Assembly (NCBI GenBank): GCA_946609985.1
Contig: CAMOCB010000008.1
Location: 8,818-72,817, forward strand
DNA from: Eubacterium_Q sp002368685
GTDB lineage: Bacteria; Bacillota; Clostridia; Lachnospirales; Lachnospiraceae
Direction of reading: 5' to 3'
Length of the DNA stretch: 64,000 bases
Shown here: positions 34,566 through 43,823 of the stretch, one piece after another
How the letters are laid out: each line of letters opens with the position of its first letter
Position numbering within the stretch: the first letter of the stretch is position 1
Position numbers and translations under genes: made by a program
Notes under the pieces: model-generated
Told to the model about the DNA's origin: nothing
The model's input: only the letters and a program-made list of their open reading frames with translations
Database searches by the model: none

Positions 34566-35729
34566 ATGGCTAAGATTAATTGCTTAAACCCTATAGCTAA
34601 GTGCGGAACAGATCTTTTCGACGCTAGCTATGAGATGACTGATAATTTAAATGAAGCTGATGCAGTACTTGTAAGAAGTGCTTCAATGCATGAGCTTGAG
34701 GTTCCTGATTCACTTCTTGCTGTTGCAAGAGCAGGTGCCGGAGTAAACAACATTCCACTTGATGCTTACGCAGAGAAGGGTATCGTAGTATTCAATACAC
34801 CAGGTGCTAACGCTAACGGTGTTAAGGAGCTTGTTATTGCAGGTCTTCTTCTTGGATCACGTGATATCGTTGCTGGTGCTAACTGGGTTGTTGAAGATAA
34901 GGATGATGATAATATCGCTAAGACAGCTGAGAAGCAGAAGAAGCTTTATGCCGGAAATGAGATTCAGGGCAAGAAGCTCGGTGTTATCGGACTTGGTGCT
35001 ATCGGATGTAGAGTTGCAAATGCTGCTGTACACCTTGGAATGGAAGTTTGGGGTTATGATCCATTTGTATCAGTAGATGCAGCATGGAACCTTTCAAAGT
35101 CAGTTAAGCACATTAAGAATGTAAATGACATTTACGCTAATTGTGATTACATCACAGTTCACGTTCCACTTATGGATTCAACTAAGGGAATGATAAATGA
35201 AGAAGCTATCTCAATGATGAAGGACGGAGTTGTTGTTCTTAACTATGCTCGTGATATCCTCGTTGATGAGCCAGCTCTTATGAAGGCAATTGATGCAGGT
35301 AAGGTACATCGTTATGTAACAGACTTCGCTAACCCAACAGTAGTTGGTCATGAAGGCGTTATCTGTACTCCACACCTTGGTGCATCAACAGCTGAGTCAG
35401 AAGATAACTGTGCAGTTATGGCTGTTAACGAGATCAGAGACTTCCTTGAGAATGGTAATGTCGTTAACTCAGTTAACTATCCTAAGTGTGATGCAGGTGT
35501 TCCTTCATCCGCTGGACGTATCACAGTTTGCCACAAGAATATCCCTAACATGCTTACACAGTTCACTGGAGCATTTTCAAAGCATGGTATAAATGTTCCT
35601 GATATGGTAAGTAAGTCACGTGGCGATTATGCATATACAATCCTTGATGTTGATACAGCAGAAGCTGCAGACATGGCTAAGGAGCTTGAGGCAATCGACG
35701 GAGTTATCCGTGTACGTGTTGTAAAGTAA
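34566..35729 (+). CDS. serA: D-3-phosphoglycerate dehydrogenase
   Basis: SerA, 387 residues, first enzyme of serine synthesis. The NAD-binding GVIGLGAIGCRVANAA motif, the catalytic Arg region NYARDILVDE, and the catalytic His in PHLGASTAESEDN are visible. A C-terminal ACT domain (about 315-387, NMLTQFTGAFSKHGINV) can bind serine for feedback control. It follows serC after a repeat-bearing gap, and asd starts 17 nt downstream, so the three are probably transcribed together. Confidence 0.95.
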   Translation: MAKINCLNPIAKCGTDLFDASYEMTDNLNEADAVLVRSASMHELEVPDSLLAVARAGAGVNNIPLDAYAEKGIVVFNTPGANANGVKELVIAGLLLGSRDIVAGANWVVEDKDDDNIAKTAEKQKKLYAGNEIQGKKLGVIGLGAIGCRVANAAVHLGMEVWGYDPFVSVDAAWNLSKSVKHIKNVNDIYANCDYITVHVPLMDSTKGMINEEAISMMKDGVVVLNYARDILVDEPALMKAIDAGKVHRYVTDFANPTVVGHEGVICTPHLGASTAESEDNCAVMAVNEIRDFLENGNVVNSVNYPKCDAGVPSSAGRITVCHKNIPNMLTQFTGAFSKHGINVPDMVSKSRGDYAYTILDVDTAEAADMAKELEAIDGVIRVRVVK

Positions 35730-35746
35730 ATAAAGAGGAAACTATT

Positions 35747-36832
35747 ATGGAAAAATTAAGAGTAGGAATCCTAGGTGCTACAGGTATGGTAGGTCAGAGA
35801 TTCATAGACCTCCTGAATAATCACCCATGGTTCGATGTTGTAACAGTAGCTGCATCCCCACGTAGCGCCGGAAAGAAATATAGCGAGGCAGTAGAAGGCA
35901 GATGGAAGATGGATAATCCAATTCCAGAGTCAGTTGCTGATCTTGTACTTAAAAATGTAAATGAAGTTGAAGAAATAGCTAGTGGCGTTGATTTCGTATT
36001 CAGTGCTGTTGATATGACAAAGGATGAGATCAAGGCTATTGAGGAGGCTTATGCTAAGACAGAGACTCCAGTTGTTTCTAACAATAGTGCACATAGATGG
36101 ACACCAGATGTTCCTATGGTAGTGCCAGAACTGAACCCAGAGCATTTCGAGGTTATTGAGGCTCAGAGGAAGAGACTTGGAACTAAGAGAGGATTTATCG
36201 CTGTAAAGCCTAACTGTTCTATTCAGTCTTATGCACCTGCACTTTTCGCTCTTAAAGAGTTTGAGCCTAAGGAAGTTGTTGTTTCAACATATCAGGCTAT
36301 CTCAGGAGCAGGTAAGAATTTCAAGGACTGGCCAGAGATGGTTGAAAATATCATCCCTTATATCGGTGGTGAAGAAGAGAAGTCTGAGAAAGAGCCACTT
36401 CGTATCTGGGGTAAGGTTGAGGATGGCGAGATTAAGCTAAATCCTGACGCTCCAAAGATTACAGCTCAGTGTATCAGAGTTCCAGTTCTTTATGGACATA
36501 CAGCAACTGTCTTTGTTAACTTCGGTAAGAAGCCAACAAAAGAGCAGATCATTGAGAAGTGGGAAAGCTTCAGTGGTGAGCCACAGAAGTTAGACCTTCC
36601 ATCAGCTCCAAAGCAGTTCATCCGTTACATGGAAGAAGATAACAGACCACAGGTTCAGGCTGATGTTAACTACGAAAATGGTATGGGTGTATCAATGGGT
36701 AGACTTCGTGAAGATACTCTGTTTGACTACAAGTTTGTAGGTCTTTCACACAATACTATTCGTGGTGCTGCAGGTGGCGCAGTTCTGTGTGCTGAGCTTC
36801 TGACAGCTAAGGGTTATATAACAAAGAAATAA
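35747..36832 (+). CDS. asd: Aspartate-semialdehyde dehydrogenase
   Basis: Asd, 361 residues, reduces aspartyl phosphate to the semialdehyde in the lysine, threonine and methionine route. The NADP-binding GILGATGMVGQRF opens the protein; the active-site Cys is C157 in KPNCSIQSY, and GHTATVFVNF holds the conserved His. Length and sequence fit the archaeal/fungal-type subgroup. AGAGGAAA precedes the ATG. Confidence 0.93.
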   Translation: MEKLRVGILGATGMVGQRFIDLLNNHPWFDVVTVAASPRSAGKKYSEAVEGRWKMDNPIPESVADLVLKNVNEVEEIASGVDFVFSAVDMTKDEIKAIEEAYAKTETPVVSNNSAHRWTPDVPMVVPELNPEHFEVIEAQRKRLGTKRGFIAVKPNCSIQSYAPALFALKEFEPKEVVVSTYQAISGAGKNFKDWPEMVENIIPYIGGEEEKSEKEPLRIWGKVEDGEIKLNPDAPKITAQCIRVPVLYGHTATVFVNFGKKPTKEQIIEKWESFSGEPQKLDLPSAPKQFIRYMEEDNRPQVQADVNYENGMGVSMGRLREDTLFDYKFVGLSHNTIRGAAGGAVLCAELLTAKGYITKK

Positions 36833-36917
36833 TTAAGGCTTAATATAAAGATTAACCATGATTGAGTGAGGTTAAAATATTTCGGGGGATTTATTTTAAT
36901 TTGTTTAGGAGGGTATC

Positions 36918-37490
36918 ATGGCTAAGAAAAAACTTGTCCTGGTAACATCACCACCAGCATGTGGTAAAACTTTTATAACTAAGAATCTCGCAAGAGCTCT
37001 TAACAACTGCGTATATTTAGATAAGGATGACCTGATTGTTCTATCTAAGCAGATATATAAGGTTGCTGGAGAGCCATTTGATAGATCATCTCAGTTTTTC
37101 CAGGAAAATATCCGTGATGCGGAATATCTTGCAATACTTGAAATTGCATTTAATGCGCTGAACTATAATGATACCGTTCTAATAAATGCACCATTCAAGT
37201 CAGAAATCAGAGATCAGGAATGGCTTTCAATGATGCGTCAGAAGTTAGCGGCTAAAAATGCAGAGCTTTGTATTATCTGGGTTCACACTGATATTGAGAT
37301 CGTTCATCAGAGAATGATCACACGTAACTCAGAAAGAGATACATGGAAGATAGAGCATTGGGATGAGTATGTTGCAACACAGGATTACACTACTCCAAAG
37401 GGTATTCCAGAGCTGTTCATCTTCAATAACTCAAGTGATGAAGAATTTGATGAGTCTATAGTTCAAGCTGTTGACTACATTCGAAGATAA
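36918..37490 (+). CDS. P-loop nucleotide kinase-like protein
   Basis: A 190-residue protein with Walker A SPPACGKTF at about 10-18 and a lid-like RMITRNSERDTWK region typical of small P-loop kinases and zeta-toxin-like folds. A helical C-terminus ends the chain. Substrate not identifiable. It has a strong AGGAGGG and sits 85 nt after asd, so it may be read with the serine genes. A terminator-like hairpin follows. Confidence 0.65.
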   Translation: MAKKKLVLVTSPPACGKTFITKNLARALNNCVYLDKDDLIVLSKQIYKVAGEPFDRSSQFFQENIRDAEYLAILEIAFNALNYNDTVLINAPFKSEIRDQEWLSMMRQKLAAKNAELCIIWVHTDIEIVHQRMITRNSERDTWKIEHWDEYVATQDYTTPKGIPELFIFNNSSDEEFDESIVQAVDYIRR

Positions 37491-37521
37491 GTAACTACTT
37501 ATAAGATTATTAGAAATCAAG

Positions 37522-37566
37522 ATAAGCATCTAGATTGCTTGCAATCATAGATGCTTATTCTGATTT
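37522..37566 (+). terminator. Intrinsic terminator-like hairpin
   Basis: The arm ataagcatcta (37522-37532) pairs with tagatgcttat (37548-37558), with an inner gattgc/gcaatc stem separated by a single bulged base, followed by T-rich sequence (ttctgattt). Confidence 0.55.
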
Positions 37567-37570
37567 CGTA

Positions 37571-37607
37571 GTAAGCTGCGAAGCAGATTACGATGGAACG
37601 GATGAGG
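37571..37607 (+). repeat. GAA-triloop repeat, solo copy 1
   Basis: A 37-nt unit beginning gtaagctgcgaagcag and ending ggaacggatgagg. The hairpin is GTAA-G-CTGC-GAA-GCAG-A-TTAC. The GAA triloop and the CGGATGAGG tail match the DUF559 cassette repeats. A further GTGC-GAA-GCAC hairpin lies at 37617-37627. Confidence 0.75.
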
Positions 37608-37673
37608 AAATCGGGAGTGCGAAGCACGGGATTTCCGAATTCGTTACATCATAATCTTATATAATATATCGAA

Positions 37674-37710
37674 GTAAGCTGCGAAGCAGATTACGATGGA
37701 ACGGATGAGG
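37674..37710 (+). repeat. GAA-triloop repeat, solo copy 2
   Basis: Exact 37-nt copy of 37571-37607, 103 nt downstream. Its terminal GATGAGG together with following AG supplies the Shine-Dalgarno of the DUF1015 gene at 37721. Confidence 0.8.
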
Positions 37711-37720
37711 AGAAAATAAA

Positions 37721-38953
37721 ATGTCAAAAGTACTACCTTTCGCTGCATTTAGACCTAACAAGGATGTGGTAAGTGAAGTTGCTGCACTTCCGTATGATGT
37801 ATACAAAAGAGCAGAAGCAAAAGCATTTGTTGATGAGCATCCAAAGAGCTTTCTTAGAATAGACAGACCTGAGACACAGTTCCCTGAAACTCAGGATATG
37901 TATGCTCAGGAAGTTTATGATAAGGCAAATGAGATGCTGAACGATGACATGACAAATGGAACATACATTCATGATGAAGCTCCAGTATATTATATTTATG
38001 AGCTTATAATGGATGGACGTTCACAGACAGGTATCGTTGCTGTTGTTTCAGTTGATGATTATATCGATGGAACTATTAAGAAACACGAGAATACACTTGC
38101 TGCTAAGGAACAGGATAGAATAAATCATATCTATAACTGCAATGCTCAGACAGGTCCTATATTCCTGGCTTATAGAGATAGAGAGGTTATCAATTCTATC
38201 GTTTCAAATGTTAAGCAGGGCGAGAAGACATATGGCTTCACTGCCGACGATGGTGTAGTACATAACGTATGGCTTGTCAGCGATGCTTCTGATATAGAGA
38301 CACTTAAGGCTGAGTTTGAAGCAGAGAACAGGATCTATATAGCGGATGGTCATCATAGAGCAGCCTCTGCTGTTAAGGTAGGTCTTAAGAAGAGAGAAGA
38401 AAATCCTGGATATACAGGAGAGGAGGATTTCAACTTCTTCCTTTCAGTTCTTTTCCCTGAAAGCGAGCTTGAGATTCTTCCATACAACAGAGTGATAAAG
38501 GATTTAAATGGTCTGGAGTCGGAGGCATTTATTAGCCAGCTTGCGCAGGCCTTCGAGATAGAAGAGGTAAGCGAGCAGTTTCAACCTGTCGATAAGGGAA
38601 CATTTGGCATGTTCCTTAAGGACAAATGGTATAAGCTTACAATAAACGATGATCTGAGAAGTGATGACCCAGTTGCAGGACTTGATGTTTCTCTCCTTCA
38701 GGATTATGTGCTTACACCAATTCTTGGTATTGAGGATCCTCGTACAGATAAGCGAATTGATTTCGTAGGCGGAATCAGAGGACTTGGCGAGCTTGAGAGA
38801 AGATGCCATACAGATATGGTTCTGGCATTTTCAATGTATCCAACATCTATAAATGAACTCTTTGAGGTTGCGGATGCTGGACTTCTCATGCCACCGAAAT
38901 CCACATGGTTTGAGCCTAAGCTTAGAAGTGGTATATTTATCCATAAGATTTAA
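37721..38953 (+). CDS. DUF1015 family protein
   Basis: A 410-residue DUF1015 protein. Family-like segments are FAAFRPNKDVVSEVAALPYDVY at the N-terminus, SFLRIDRPE, HENTLAAKEQDR and the signature IYIADGHHRAASA. The function of DUF1015 is unsettled, although it is often found near serine-synthesis genes in Lachnospiraceae, as here, which suggests a metabolic role. The ribosome-binding site comes from a repeat copy. A clear terminator follows. Confidence 0.88.
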   Translation: MSKVLPFAAFRPNKDVVSEVAALPYDVYKRAEAKAFVDEHPKSFLRIDRPETQFPETQDMYAQEVYDKANEMLNDDMTNGTYIHDEAPVYYIYELIMDGRSQTGIVAVVSVDDYIDGTIKKHENTLAAKEQDRINHIYNCNAQTGPIFLAYRDREVINSIVSNVKQGEKTYGFTADDGVVHNVWLVSDASDIETLKAEFEAENRIYIADGHHRAASAVKVGLKKREENPGYTGEEDFNFFLSVLFPESELEILPYNRVIKDLNGLESEAFISQLAQAFEIEEVSEQFQPVDKGTFGMFLKDKWYKLTINDDLRSDDPVAGLDVSLLQDYVLTPILGIEDPRTDKRIDFVGGIRGLGELERRCHTDMVLAFSMYPTSINELFEVADAGLLMPPKSTWFEPKLRSGIFIHKI

Positions 38954-38977
38954 CATTTTAGATTCTAAAATATATGA

Positions 38978-39018
38978 ATAAGCCGTCTGCTGTTTTGCTT
39001 GCAGAACGGCTTATTTTT
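38978..39018 (+). terminator. Intrinsic terminator of the DUF1015 gene
   Basis: The arm ataagccgtctgc (38978-38990) pairs with gcagaacggcttat (39001-39014) with one bulged base, followed by a run of T (39014-39018). Confidence 0.8.
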
Positions 39019-39108
39019 GTATATACTTGTGACGAGTGTTTATATAACACATGAACTATGTTATATATATTTTGACATATATTTTGGTGCTAGATAAAGG
39101 AGATTGTG

Positions 39109-41310
39109 ATGAATTCAAGAAGAAAAGCTGTATTTGCTATAAATTGGATGGAGGTTGAGGCACTTACTCAGGCGAGACATGATAATCCTCATCACATTCT
39201 TGGAATTCATGAATGCATTGATGATGTTTATGTTAATGTATATCTTCCAGATGCAAAGGTAGTCAAAATTACAGATATAACAGAGGGGAAGACATATTCT
39301 CTTATTTCTGAACGATATGAAGGGTTCTATTCTATTAGACTTAAAGATAAGAAGCTTTTTGATTATAGGGTTAAGGCCAAATTCATAGATGGCCACGAGG
39401 AGACATTTATCGACCCTTATACCTTTGAGCCTGTAATTGATCCTATTGATATAAGCGAGTTTAATGAAGGACTTCATTACAATATCTATGATAAGCTGGG
39501 AGCTCATCCAATGACTGTTGACGGTGTGTATGGAACACTTTTTGCAGTTTGGGCGCCAAATGCTGAAAGAGTTTCAGTTGTTGGTAACTTCAATAACTGG
39601 GATGGTCGTAGATATCAGATGAGAAAACTCGACTATTCAGGCATTTTCGAGCTATTTATTCCAGGTGAATTTGAAGATCAGATATATAAATATGAGATAA
39701 GATCAAAGGCCGGAGACGTCTTTATGAAGAGTGATCCATATGCAGTGATGTCTGAGATTAGACCTGCAAATGCTTCACGCGTTACTAAGCTTGACTACAA
39801 GTGGAAGGATTCCATGTGGATGGAGCTTAGAGATAAGAAAGCACTTGTTAAGTCTCCAATGAATATCTACGAGGTTCATCTTGGTTCATGGAAGAGACCT
39901 GAGGATGGAAGAGAGTTCCTTAATTATAGAGAGATAGCTAGAGAGCTTGCTAAGTATATGAAGGAAATGGGATATACTCATGTGGAGCTTATGCCTATTA
40001 TGGAACATCCATTTGATCCTTCGTGGGGATATCAGGTGACTGGCTATTATGCACCTACTTCAAGATATGGTAAGCCAACTGATTTCATGTATTTCGTTGA
40101 TTATATGCATGATCAGGGGATTGGTGTAATAATTGATTGGGTGCCGGCACATTTCCCTAAGGATGAGCATGGTCTCGGAAGATTCGATGGTACACCGCTA
40201 TATGAAAATGCTGATCCGCTGAGAGGAGAGCATCCTCACTGGGGAACTTATATATTCGACTATGGACGTAATGAGGTTCGTAACTTCCTTATAGCAAATG
40301 CTCTTTATTGGGCAGACAAGTATCATGTGGACGGTATCAGAATGGATGCGGTTGCATCAATGCTTTATCTGGATTATGGACGTCAGGGTGGAGAATGGAA
40401 GCCTAATAAGTTTGGCGGAAATGAGAATCTGGATGCGGTTGAGTTCATTAAGGAGCTTAACACTAAGATGAACGAGCTGTTCCCAGAGGTTATGATGATT
40501 GCGGAAGAGTCTACTGCATGGCCTATGATGACACATCCTGTTGAGGAGGGTGGACTTGGTTTCGACTTCAAGTGGAACATGGGCTGGATGAATGACTTCC
40601 TGAATTATATTAGCCTGGATCCATTATATAGAAAGTATCACCATAATGAACTGACCTTCAGTATGGTATATGCATATAGCGAGAAGTTTATACTTGTTCT
40701 GTCTCATGACGAGGTTGTTCATGAGAAGCGTTCAATGATAGAGAAGATGCCGGGGGGATATGAGGATAAGTTCTCAAATCTTCGTACTGCATATGGATAT
40801 ATGGCAGTTCATCCTGGTAAGAAGCTGCTATTCATGGGACAGGAATTTGCGCAGATGAAGGAATTTAGCGAGTCTTCTGAGCTTGATTGGTCACTATTTG
40901 AATTCGATGCTCATAACTGTATCAGAGAATATGTTAAAGAGCTGAATAAATTCTATAAGAGTGAGCCTGCTCTATATGAGAGGGATGACGACCCAGAGGG
41001 CTTCCAGTGGATAGATCCAAATGATGCGAATAGATCGCTGCTTTCCTTTGAGAGAAGAGGAAATAAGCCTGAAGATACGCTCGTTATTATTTGTAACTTT
41101 ACACCAGTTGATGTAAAGAACTACAAGCTGGCAGTTCCTTCAGAGGGTAAGTGGAAAGAGATATTCTCCAGTGATCTGCCTAAGTTCGGTGGAGAAGGCC
41201 ACAACAACAAAGTCGTTAAACAATCCAAGGCTGGTAAGGTAAACGATAGAGAGAACTATATATCAGTTACAGTACCGGCACTGTCGATTTCTATATTTAA
41301 AAAGAAATAA
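39109..41310 (+). CDS. glgB: 1,4-alpha-glucan branching enzyme
   Basis: GlgB, 733 residues, introduces alpha-1,6 branches into glycogen. An N-terminal carbohydrate-binding region contains HPMTVDGVYGTLFAVWAPNA and VVGNFNNWDG. The GH13 catalytic barrel has DWVPAHFP, catalytic Asp in DGIRMDAVASML, Glu in IAEESTAWP and the third Asp in LSHDEVVHEK. A C-terminal beta domain ends the chain. I use ATG 39109, six bases after AAAGGAG, rather than the GTG just upstream. It stands alone, between a terminator and a repeat pair; other glycogen genes are not in this window. Confidence 0.95.
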   Translation: MNSRRKAVFAINWMEVEALTQARHDNPHHILGIHECIDDVYVNVYLPDAKVVKITDITEGKTYSLISERYEGFYSIRLKDKKLFDYRVKAKFIDGHEETFIDPYTFEPVIDPIDISEFNEGLHYNIYDKLGAHPMTVDGVYGTLFAVWAPNAERVSVVGNFNNWDGRRYQMRKLDYSGIFELFIPGEFEDQIYKYEIRSKAGDVFMKSDPYAVMSEIRPANASRVTKLDYKWKDSMWMELRDKKALVKSPMNIYEVHLGSWKRPEDGREFLNYREIARELAKYMKEMGYTHVELMPIMEHPFDPSWGYQVTGYYAPTSRYGKPTDFMYFVDYMHDQGIGVIIDWVPAHFPKDEHGLGRFDGTPLYENADPLRGEHPHWGTYIFDYGRNEVRNFLIANALYWADKYHVDGIRMDAVASMLYLDYGRQGGEWKPNKFGGNENLDAVEFIKELNTKMNELFPEVMMIAEESTAWPMMTHPVEEGGLGFDFKWNMGWMNDFLNYISLDPLYRKYHHNELTFSMVYAYSEKFILVLSHDEVVHEKRSMIEKMPGGYEDKFSNLRTAYGYMAVHPGKKLLFMGQEFAQMKEFSESSELDWSLFEFDAHNCIREYVKELNKFYKSEPALYERDDDPEGFQWIDPNDANRSLLSFERRGNKPEDTLVIICNFTPVDVKNYKLAVPSEGKWKEIFSSDLPKFGGEGHNNKVVKQSKAGKVNDRENYISVTVPALSISIFKKK

Positions 41311-41325
41311 AGAGAAAATAGGGAC

Positions 41326-41387
41326 TATGCAAATAGGGACGTTTCTGTTTTGCACATATGCAAAACAGAAACGTCCCTATTTGCATA
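41326..41387. repeat. Head-to-head pair of 31-nt stem-loop repeats
   Basis: Two units (41326-41356 direct, 41357-41387 inverted) together form a perfect 29-bp inverted repeat with a four-base loop. It could fold as a long hairpin after glgB and act as a transcript end. Confidence 0.85.
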
Positions 41388-41475
41388 TACTCATGTCTTT
41401 TATATTAATAATATGCTCTTGACACGTTTGATACAATTGTAGTTAGAGAAAACTATCTAAGAGGAGGAAAATGCG

Positions 41476-42606
41476 ATGACAAAGATAGATATTATTTCAG
41501 GCTTTTTGGGCGCTGGAAAAACAACCCTTATCAAGAAGCTTATCGGTGAAGCATTTAAGGGCGAACAGGTAGTACTTATTGAGAATGAGTTTGGCGAAAT
41601 AGGAATAGATGGTGGCTTCCTGAAGGATGCAGGCGTTAATATAACTGAGATGAATCAGGGATGTATTTGCTGCTCACTAGTAGGAGATTTCGGTGAGGCG
41701 CTTCATAAGGTTGTTACTGAGTATAAGCCAGATAGAGTAATAATAGAGCCATCAGGAGTTGGTAAGCTGAGTGATGTTATCAAGGCTATCCAGAAGGCGG
41801 GAGAAACAGTTGAAATAGCTCTTAACAGCGCCACAACAGTTGTTGATGTTACTAAGGCGAAAATGTATATTAAGAACTTCGGTGAGTTCTTCTTAAATCA
41901 GATAGAGGCTTGTGGAACTGTTGTTCTTAGTCGTACTCAGAATGTAGATGAGGTAAAGCTTCTTACTGCCGTTGATATGATCAAGGAGCATAACTCAGAG
42001 GCGAGAATAATCACAACTCCTTGGGATGATATTACAGGTGAGATAATTCTTGATGCTATGGAGCATTCTTCATCTATAGAGGATATAATGAAGAACTTCA
42101 AGTATGACCCAGAGGTAGATGACGAAGAACATCATCACCATCATCATGATCATGAGGAACACGACCACCATCACGATCACGATGACCATGAGCATGAACA
42201 CCACCATCACGACCATGAGCATGAGCATCATCATCATGACCACGATGATCACGAGCATCATGAACATCACTATGATGAGAACGGCGTATGCAGCTGCGGT
42301 CATCATCATCACCATCATGATGCAGATGAGGTATTTACAAGCTGGGGTAAAGAGACAGCCCACAAGTATAGCACAGAAGAACTGAAGACTATCCTTGATA
42401 AGCTTTCTGTAGAAGAAGATAACGAGTTCGGTATCATCCTTAGAGCAAAGGGTATCGTTCCTGACAAGGATGGTAACTGGCAGGAGTTTGACCTCGTTCC
42501 AGGTGAGTATGAGGTAAGAGAAGGAAAACCTGACTATACAGGTAAGCTCTGTGTAATCGGAAGCGAACTTAAAGAAGATAAGATCGCAGAACTTTTCGGA
42601 CTCTAA
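41476..42606 (+). CDS. COG0523 (CobW-like) GTPase with His-rich metal-binding segment
   Basis: A 376-residue G3E-family metal chaperone. Walker A is GFLGAGKTT (residues 9-17), and the metal-relay motif CxCC appears as C63-I-C65-C66. Residues about 215-280 hold an exceptional run rich in His, Asp and Glu with about 36 histidines, plus CSCGHH. The C-terminal CobW domain ends the chain. The combination points to zinc (possibly nickel or cobalt) handling. Start follows AGAGGAGG. A second COG0523 protein lies directly downstream. No clear Zur-type operator was seen, though the region was read by eye only. Confidence 0.88.
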   Translation: MTKIDIISGFLGAGKTTLIKKLIGEAFKGEQVVLIENEFGEIGIDGGFLKDAGVNITEMNQGCICCSLVGDFGEALHKVVTEYKPDRVIIEPSGVGKLSDVIKAIQKAGETVEIALNSATTVVDVTKAKMYIKNFGEFFLNQIEACGTVVLSRTQNVDEVKLLTAVDMIKEHNSEARIITTPWDDITGEIILDAMEHSSSIEDIMKNFKYDPEVDDEEHHHHHHDHEEHDHHHDHDDHEHEHHHHDHEHEHHHHDHDDHEHHEHHYDENGVCSCGHHHHHHDADEVFTSWGKETAHKYSTEELKTILDKLSVEEDNEFGIILRAKGIVPDKDGNWQEFDLVPGEYEVREGKPDYTGKLCVIGSELKEDKIAELFGL

Positions 42607-42618
42607 AAGTTTACAAAA

Positions 42619-42702
42619 GATGTCACTGGGGACGGGTCCCAGTGACCTCATTTCACAAGAAGTTCACAAAAGTTGTCATTGGGAACCGTCCCCGTGGCAT
42701 CA
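42619..42702. repeat. Two divergent stem-loop repeats between the GTPase genes
   Basis: The first unit (42619-42649) has core GGGACGGGTCC with arms gatgtcactg and cagtgacctc (nine of ten pair). The second (42672-42702) is inverted, with core ggaaccgtccc and imperfect arms. The family's 31-nt length is kept but with arms of a different sequence from those elsewhere. Confidence 0.7.
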
Positions 42703-42713
42703 AAAGGAGAAAT

Positions 42714-43673
42714 ATGGTTAATAGAGAGGTTAAAGAGATTCCGGTATATGTCTTTATGGGATTTCTGGGTAGTGGTAAGACTACCTTTGCAATAGATACG
42801 CTTATTAAGCAAGGATTTACGGAGAGTACTCCGACACTTCTTCTCGCTTGCGAGGATGGAGAGGTGGAGTATGACGTGGAGGAGCTTGAGAAGGAGAATA
42901 TCCATCTGGAGTTTATTAATGAAGAAACTCTGTCACAGGATCATTTGCTCGAGCTTGGTGCAAAGTATAATCCTGAAAATGTTATCGTAGAATATAATGG
43001 AATGTGGGAGCTGGATAGGCTCTTCCAGGTAAAAGTTCCAAATGGCTGGACAGTGGTTCAGGTTATCTCATTTGTTGATGCAACTACCTTTGATGTATAT
43101 GTAAATAACATGAAGAAGATAATGATGGATCAGCTGAGAAATGCCGATATGATTATCTTCAATAGATGTGATGAGAATACTAAGACTGCGGAATATAGAA
43201 GAAGCATCAGAGCCGTAAATAGACGTGGCCAGGTTATCTTCGAGGATAAGTCAGGACGTCCGCTTCAGGTGGAGGAGGAAGTTATTCTTCCTTATGATCT
43301 AGAACAGCCTGAGATAGTTCTTGAGGAAGAAGATTTTGGTATCTTCTATATAGATGCAGCGGATAATCCAGATAAGTACCTAGGCAAGAAGATAAAGTTC
43401 AAGGCTCAGTTCCATAAGCCATCTAATTATGAAGACGGTGAATTCGTTCCAGGAAGATTTGCAATGACTTGTTGTGCGAACGATATAGCATTTATTGGCT
43501 TTAAGGCATATTACAAGGGTATTGCCGCATTTACGGATAGAGACTGGATAATTGTAGAAGGTACTATCAAGAAGGAATTCTATCCTGAGTTCCAGGGCGA
43601 GGGACCTGTAATTTATGCAGATAGTGTAGCGATAACAGGACCTGCTAAGGATGATCTTGTATACTTCAATTAA
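42714..43673 (+). CDS. COG0523 GTPase fused to a TIGR03943/DUF1980-like C-terminal domain
   Basis: A 319-residue fusion. The N-terminal half is a G3E GTPase with Walker A GFLGSGKTT (residues 16-24) and FNRCDE as a degenerate G4, but without the CxCC metal motif of the neighbour. The C-terminal part (about 205-319) carries LGKKIKFKAQFH, PGRFAMTCCANDIAFIGF and DRDWIIVEGTI, which resemble the C-terminal half of TIGR03943 (YcgQ/DUF1980) proteins. Those occur beside permeases and CobW GTPases in metal-linked loci. I start it at ATG 42714, with AAAAGGAG upstream, since the longer in-frame start at 42642 runs through a repeat. Confidence 0.78.
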   Translation: MVNREVKEIPVYVFMGFLGSGKTTFAIDTLIKQGFTESTPTLLLACEDGEVEYDVEELEKENIHLEFINEETLSQDHLLELGAKYNPENVIVEYNGMWELDRLFQVKVPNGWTVVQVISFVDATTFDVYVNNMKKIMMDQLRNADMIIFNRCDENTKTAEYRRSIRAVNRRGQVIFEDKSGRPLQVEEEVILPYDLEQPEIVLEEEDFGIFYIDAADNPDKYLGKKIKFKAQFHKPSNYEDGEFVPGRFAMTCCANDIAFIGFKAYYKGIAAFTDRDWIIVEGTIKKEFYPEFQGEGPVIYADSVAITGPAKDDLVYFN

Positions 43674-43696
43674 TTAATAGTTTACATAATACGAAG

Positions 43697-43752
43697 AAAT
43701 GACAGCTTTTGTAGCATAGTTCACAGAATCTATACAAAAGCTGTTATTTTTA
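43697..43752 (+). terminator. Intrinsic terminator of the GTPase pair
   Basis: The arm acagcttttgta (43702-43713) pairs perfectly with tacaaaagctgt (43733-43744), extended outward by a wobble pair and A-T pairs, and is followed by tattttta. Confidence 0.75.
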
Positions 43753-43823
43753 TGTTGTAAATCGAAATGCCATTTCATAGAATAATTGTGACGCTCCTGA
43801 GAGACGGGAAATGGAGCAAAACA

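Noticed and set aside
41419..41437. Promoter from TTGACA and TACAAT before the His-rich GTPase
   Set aside because: The spacer is only about 7 nt, too short for a sigma-A promoter.
42070..42651. Minus-strand open frame rich in Met and Val
   Set aside because: It is the complement of the His/Asp codon run in the COG0523 gene, not a real gene.
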